From contig NC_058518.1 in assembly GCF_904849725.1 (NCBI RefSeq), forward strand, positions 331,908,581 to 331,972,580: 64,000 bases of DNA, given 5' to 3'. The position numbers were made by a program, and so were the translations under genes. Of this stretch, positions 61,101-64,000 are shown one piece after another. Positions within the stretch are counted from its first letter, which is position 1. Every line of letters starts with the position of its first letter. The stretch is from Hordeum vulgare subsp. vulgare. Taxonomy: Eukaryota; Streptophyta; Magnoliopsida; Poales; Poaceae. Below the pieces are notes generated by a model, which saw only the letters and a program-made list of their open reading frames with translations, made no database searches and was not told where the DNA came from.

Positions 61101-62577
61101 TAGACTAAACACCCAAGAACAACTCCCTAGTTGACAGCTCCGTCAAATGAAGAACGGATTAAATCCTACGAATTAAACTAAAGGGCATCACGGTAAAATA
61201 TCGCGCGAATGAACTTGCTCTAATGCTTAAACTAATTGCACAGAAAAATCCCATGGATTTTTCTACCCCGAAAACATATATAATATGTGGGGTTGCGCAA
61301 GAAAATTATTGCCACACGTAAATGCGAGAAAATAACCTATACACGGGAAAATAAACTACCGCAATTCCCTACACGCAAAAATACAAATGACTGCTCTAAA
61401 ATACATGGAAAATAGGTTCCTAAAACATGGGCATATCTACTACGGCACACGAGCAATTCGGACTTGCGCGAAAAATAAAATACGGGACGTATCCTATTAA
61501 AACAGCACGTTATTCTAGGCATCCGACACGCTAATCAACGTCAAACAATTATGCAAGTTGGACCAACGTATTCTACGCGCAAAACTACGTGAAAAACATA
61601 TACTACATGTCGCAATCCGACTTAGGGATTTAAAGTTACGGGCATTCTAATATACGTTATTTTTCTGGAATTAGTTATAATTCCGAAAAATCCCTAAAAG
61701 AAAAAATAACTATCGGGCCCATACTATTTACTAATGGGCTACAGAGCATGGGCGTAACATAAAAAAAATGCACGCGGGCGAGGGCTCTCACCTCGGCCAC
61801 TTGGGCCGGCCTGGAGAGAGGGGGCAACCGGCCTGGAGGGTGCTGGGCCGAAGGCCTCGAGGCGGACCAGGGGCGAGGCGAGGACGGCCTGGGGGTGAAG
61901 CAGATGGGCCGGCGCATGGCGGTCTGGGCCGCAGCGGCTGGTCGCGATAACGCCACGCATGGCCAGGCGTTGGTCAACGCGGGGGGGGGGGGGGGCAGCC
62001 ACTTGGGCCGGATGGTGGAGAGGCTGGCCAGGCCGGCTGCGGCTGGGCCAGCGGGGAGTAGTGGGCCGAGGCGGCGCGGGCGACTGGGCCGGGAGGAGGC
62101 CGAGCGACGCGGCGCCAGCTGGGCCGCTAGGGCGCTGGAGGCCCAGGCGGGGTCGCGCTGGCGAGGGAGGGAGTGCTCTCGTCCCCGACCTCTAGACGAA
62201 GCCGAGAACGAGGTGACGTCCCGGCGAAGTCCGGCTAGCACGGAGGCGCGCAGGGGGCGGATCCGATGGGGCGGCGTGCGGGAGATGGCGGGGCCGGCCG
62301 GATCTGCCCGGATCAGGGCTGGGGCGGCGACCTGCGGGGAGAGAGAGAGATTAACCGGACATGGAGGAGAGAAGAAGTGGGAAGGAAGAGGGAGAGGAGC
62401 AGGGGAACCTTCGGCTCGGGCTCTGGCCTGCGAGGCACGTCGTTGCGGCAACCGGAAGGTGTTGGGCGGCGGGGCACGGCGATCTCCGGCGAGGGGCGAG
62501 CTGCTCGGGCTGCTGGACGAGGGGCTCGGGAGGAGCTGCGGGATTCTGCGGGCATGGGATGGCTCCTGTGGTCGCCC

Positions 62578-62608
62578 GGACATGTCCGATTTGACCACGG
62601 ACATGTCC
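62578..62608 (-). promoter_or_regulatory. Twin 12-bp palindromes in the H 5' LTR
   Basis: GGACATGTCC at 62578-62587 and 62599-62608; both are extended to CGGACATGTCCG. Centre-to-centre distance is 21 bp, as in the other LTR. Confidence 0.65.
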
Positions 62609-62795
62609 GGTAGGTGGGGATTTGGGGCTATGTGAGCCCTAGATCTGAGATCTGAGTGATGGGAAAGAATAGGGAGGCTAGGGATGCGGGATTTGACGGG
62701 TTTGGGCTAGCAGGTGGGGTTTTTGAGGGGGGTGGCTGCAAAAATGGCTAGAGGAAACCCTAGTGAAGTGAGAGGGTCTCTCTAGGGGGTGATAC

Positions 62796-62803
62796 TTATA
62801 TAG
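62796..62803 (-). promoter_or_regulatory. TATA box of the LARD H 5' LTR
   Basis: CTATATAA in minus sense, in the context CCCTATATAAGTATCACC, with an AAACCCTA-rich leader and the GC-rich block downstream. It is conserved in the other LTR (about 54170-54177). Confidence 0.7.
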
Positions 62804-63344
62804 GGTTGGTCTCTGGTCGGGTGGACCTGGTTCGTCCGATCGCGATCCGATGACCACGAACGGAGGAAGTGGCTAGGTGGCACTACCGACCTGTGTAGAC
62901 GGGCTAAGTAGGGGAGAGAGGGAAATAGTGCGGCGCGGCAACACGATTTAAAACACCGGCACACTTCCGACGATAGACCGAATACGGTGCCGCTACGGTT
63001 GACCGTTCGGGTACCAGACGGGCTCGGGCCGCGACGAAATTCAACAGGCGGCCTAGCTAGAACTAATTACGATCGCATGCCAAGTTTCAGCCCGATCAGA
63101 GAAAGTTTTACGCACACTTTTAAAAACAGGGATTTGACGATGCCGCGGGCGCGTGCGAGTGCGGCCGGACTCAGATCGGACAACTACTAACGGATGCAAG
63201 TTTGAAAACTGGCGGCAACGGAGATGCCGATGCAATGCAGATGATGCGCATGATGCGATGATGATGCGACAAAAGAAAATAGACACACGAGGAAATCAGA
63301 AAGAAAAGGGGAATGTTCTGGAACATTGGCATCGGGCTGTCACA

Positions 63345-64000
63345 CTTTGTTGCCATCAATAACAACCCCTGCAGTGTTTAAAAAGGGTCTTCCAAGGATG
63401 ACCGCGATGGCATCATCCTCGGGAATATCCAGGATAACAAAGTCCGTTAAGATAGTAACGTTAGCAACCACAACACGCACATCCTCGCAAATGCCGATAG
63501 GGAAAGCAGTTGATTTGTCGGCCATTTGCAGAGAGATTTCAGTGGGTGTCAACTTATCCAGTTCAAGCCTACGATAAAGAGAGAGAGGCATAACACTAAC
63601 ACCGGCTCCAAGATCGCATAAAGCAGTTCTAACGTAGTTGCCTTTAATGGAGCAAGGTATAGTGGGCACTCCGAGATCACCTAGTTTCTTAGGAGTTCCA
63701 CCCTTAAAGGTGTAATTAGCGAGCATGGTGGAAATCTCAACCTCAGGTATCCTCCTCTTATTAGTCAAAATATCCTTCATGTATTTAGCATACAGAGACA
63801 TTTTAAGCATATCTGTCAAACGCATTTGCACAAAGACAGGTCTAATCATTTCAACAAATTGCTCAAAATCCTCATCATCATTTTTCTTGGATGGTTTGGG
63901 AGGAAAGGGCATGGGTTTCTGAACCCATGGTTCCCTTTCTTTACCATGCTTCCTAGCAATGAAATCGTTCTTATCGTATCTCCTATTCTTAGGTTGTGGG
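63345..64000 (-). pseudogene. Gypsy G protease region, N-terminal part (open to the window edge)
   Basis: Read leftward from 64000, the frame is open from PQPKNRRYDKND to the H insertion at 63345. It includes PMPFPPKPSKKNDDED, the retropepsin active site LCDLGAGVSVMP (Asp at about 63617) and ILGRPFLNT (about 63375). It is collinear with 14660-15310 of C. The rest of gag and the 5' LTR lie outside the window. The frame is interrupted only by LARD H here. Confidence 0.83.

Larger units (their letters stand above)
49533..63344 (-). mobile_element. LARD H, Sukkula-like, complete, TSD CTTTG
   Basis: A 13.8-kb minus-strand element: 5' LTR 58160-63344, tRNA-Met primer-binding site, 3.4-kb non-coding core, 3' LTR 49533-54734. 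CTTTG flanks it (49528-49532 and 63345-63349). The LTR ends (minus strand) ATAGGGTCGCATCTTGGGCG plus TGACA, the Sukkula-type end as I remember it. No gag or pol. The LTRs are about 1.2 kb longer than in E, mostly through a GC-rich block. By eye the two LTRs differ by about 5-6% over their first 350 bp, so H is younger than E. Confidence 0.88.
58160..63344 (-). repeat. 5' LTR of LARD H (5185 bp)
   Basis: Plus-strand limits are TGTCACGCCCAAGATGCGAC and GCATCGGGCTGTCACA. It repeats the layout of the other LTR: direct repeat (60391-60419 and 60549-60577), GC-rich block (61770-62680) with a run of 14 G at about 61981, palindromes (62578-62608), and TATA box in minus sense (about 62796-62803). A 309-codon Pro/Arg/Ser-rich frame (61675-62604, minus) is broken in the other LTR and is not accepted as a gene. 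Confidence 0.87.
39666..64000 (-). mobile_element. Gypsy element G, related to C, leaves window on the right
   Basis: A minus-strand element, read from right to left: protease part of the gag-protease frame (64000-63345 and 49532-49331), LTR-like spacer, ORF2 (48551-47530), long 3' non-coding region, polypurine tract, and 3' LTR (45578-39666). It is interrupted by LARD H in the protease frame and by solo LTR F in the LTR. The layout equals that of C, with no pol after protease. The 5' LTR and most of gag are outside the window. The five bases before it, CCCCC (39661-39665), would be its target duplication. Confidence 0.85.

Noticed and set aside
61675..62604. 309-codon Pro/Arg/Ser-rich frame on the minus strand
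   Set aside because: The equivalent in the other LTR of H (53361-53978 and neighbours) is broken, and the frame starts in LTR leader sequence; base composition explains it.

Overview
This window looks like intergenic nuclear DNA of a large-genome Triticeae grass (wheat, goat-grass, barley or rye type). I see no intact host gene, rRNA, tRNA or CRISPR array. Almost every base falls into a nested stack of transposable elements. The Triticeae assignment rests on family signatures: a Copia LTR opening GGAAATATGCCCTAGAGG (BARE-1/WIS/Angela type), a long-LTR family ending GCATCTTGGGCGTGACA (Sukkula LARD type), and several Ty3/gypsy LTRs opening TGATACGTCTC.

Layout. (1) 1-4409: the 3' end of a plus-strand gypsy element, A. 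It contains a reverse-strand solo LTR (672-2194, TSD GTACT) and ends in a 3' LTR (2953-4409). (2) 4410-26219: a decayed BARE/WIS/Angela-type Copia element, B, with a gag-pol pseudogene (4740-8708) and a 3' LTR split by gypsy element C (9320-25024, TSD GTCAC). C carries a gag-protease frame and a second ORF but no reverse transcriptase or integrase. Two solo LTRs sit inside C: D1 (12957-14561, TSD ATGAA) and D2 (20870-24939, TSD ATACT). (3) 26220-26964: about 745 bp unlike any repeat here, with a TATA box and a short ORF. (4) 26965-39665: a small hAT-like DNA transposon split by a complete Sukkula-like LARD, E (27506-38998, TSD GTATA). (5) 39666-64000: a minus-strand gypsy element, G, related to C and leaving the window on the right. 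Its 3' LTR holds solo LTR F (39751-44187, TSD GGAAG), which itself holds a CACTA transposon (40153-42933). Its protease frame is split by a second, minus-strand LARD, H (49533-63344, TSD CTTTG).

Order of insertion can be read from the nesting: B before C before D1/D2; hAT before E and G; G before F and H; F before CACTA. E and H have no coding capacity and would depend on Gag and Pol supplied in trans. C and G could supply structural Gag-protease but not Pol, so the locus holds several layers of parasites of parasites.

The most interesting signals lie in the retroelement architecture: an LTR-like promoter segment inside the body of C and G just before ORF2; fossil tRNA-Asp primer-binding sites inside the LTRs of D1 and F, suggesting stepwise growth of the LTR 3' end; a hairpin next to the polypurine tract of the LARDs with a compensatory base-pair change between E and H; a recurring CCGGWG motif in the LARD core; and twin 12-bp palindromes 21 bp apart in the H LTRs. 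All boundaries were read by eye from TG..CA ends and target-site duplications; family names are from memory and need a repeat-library search.
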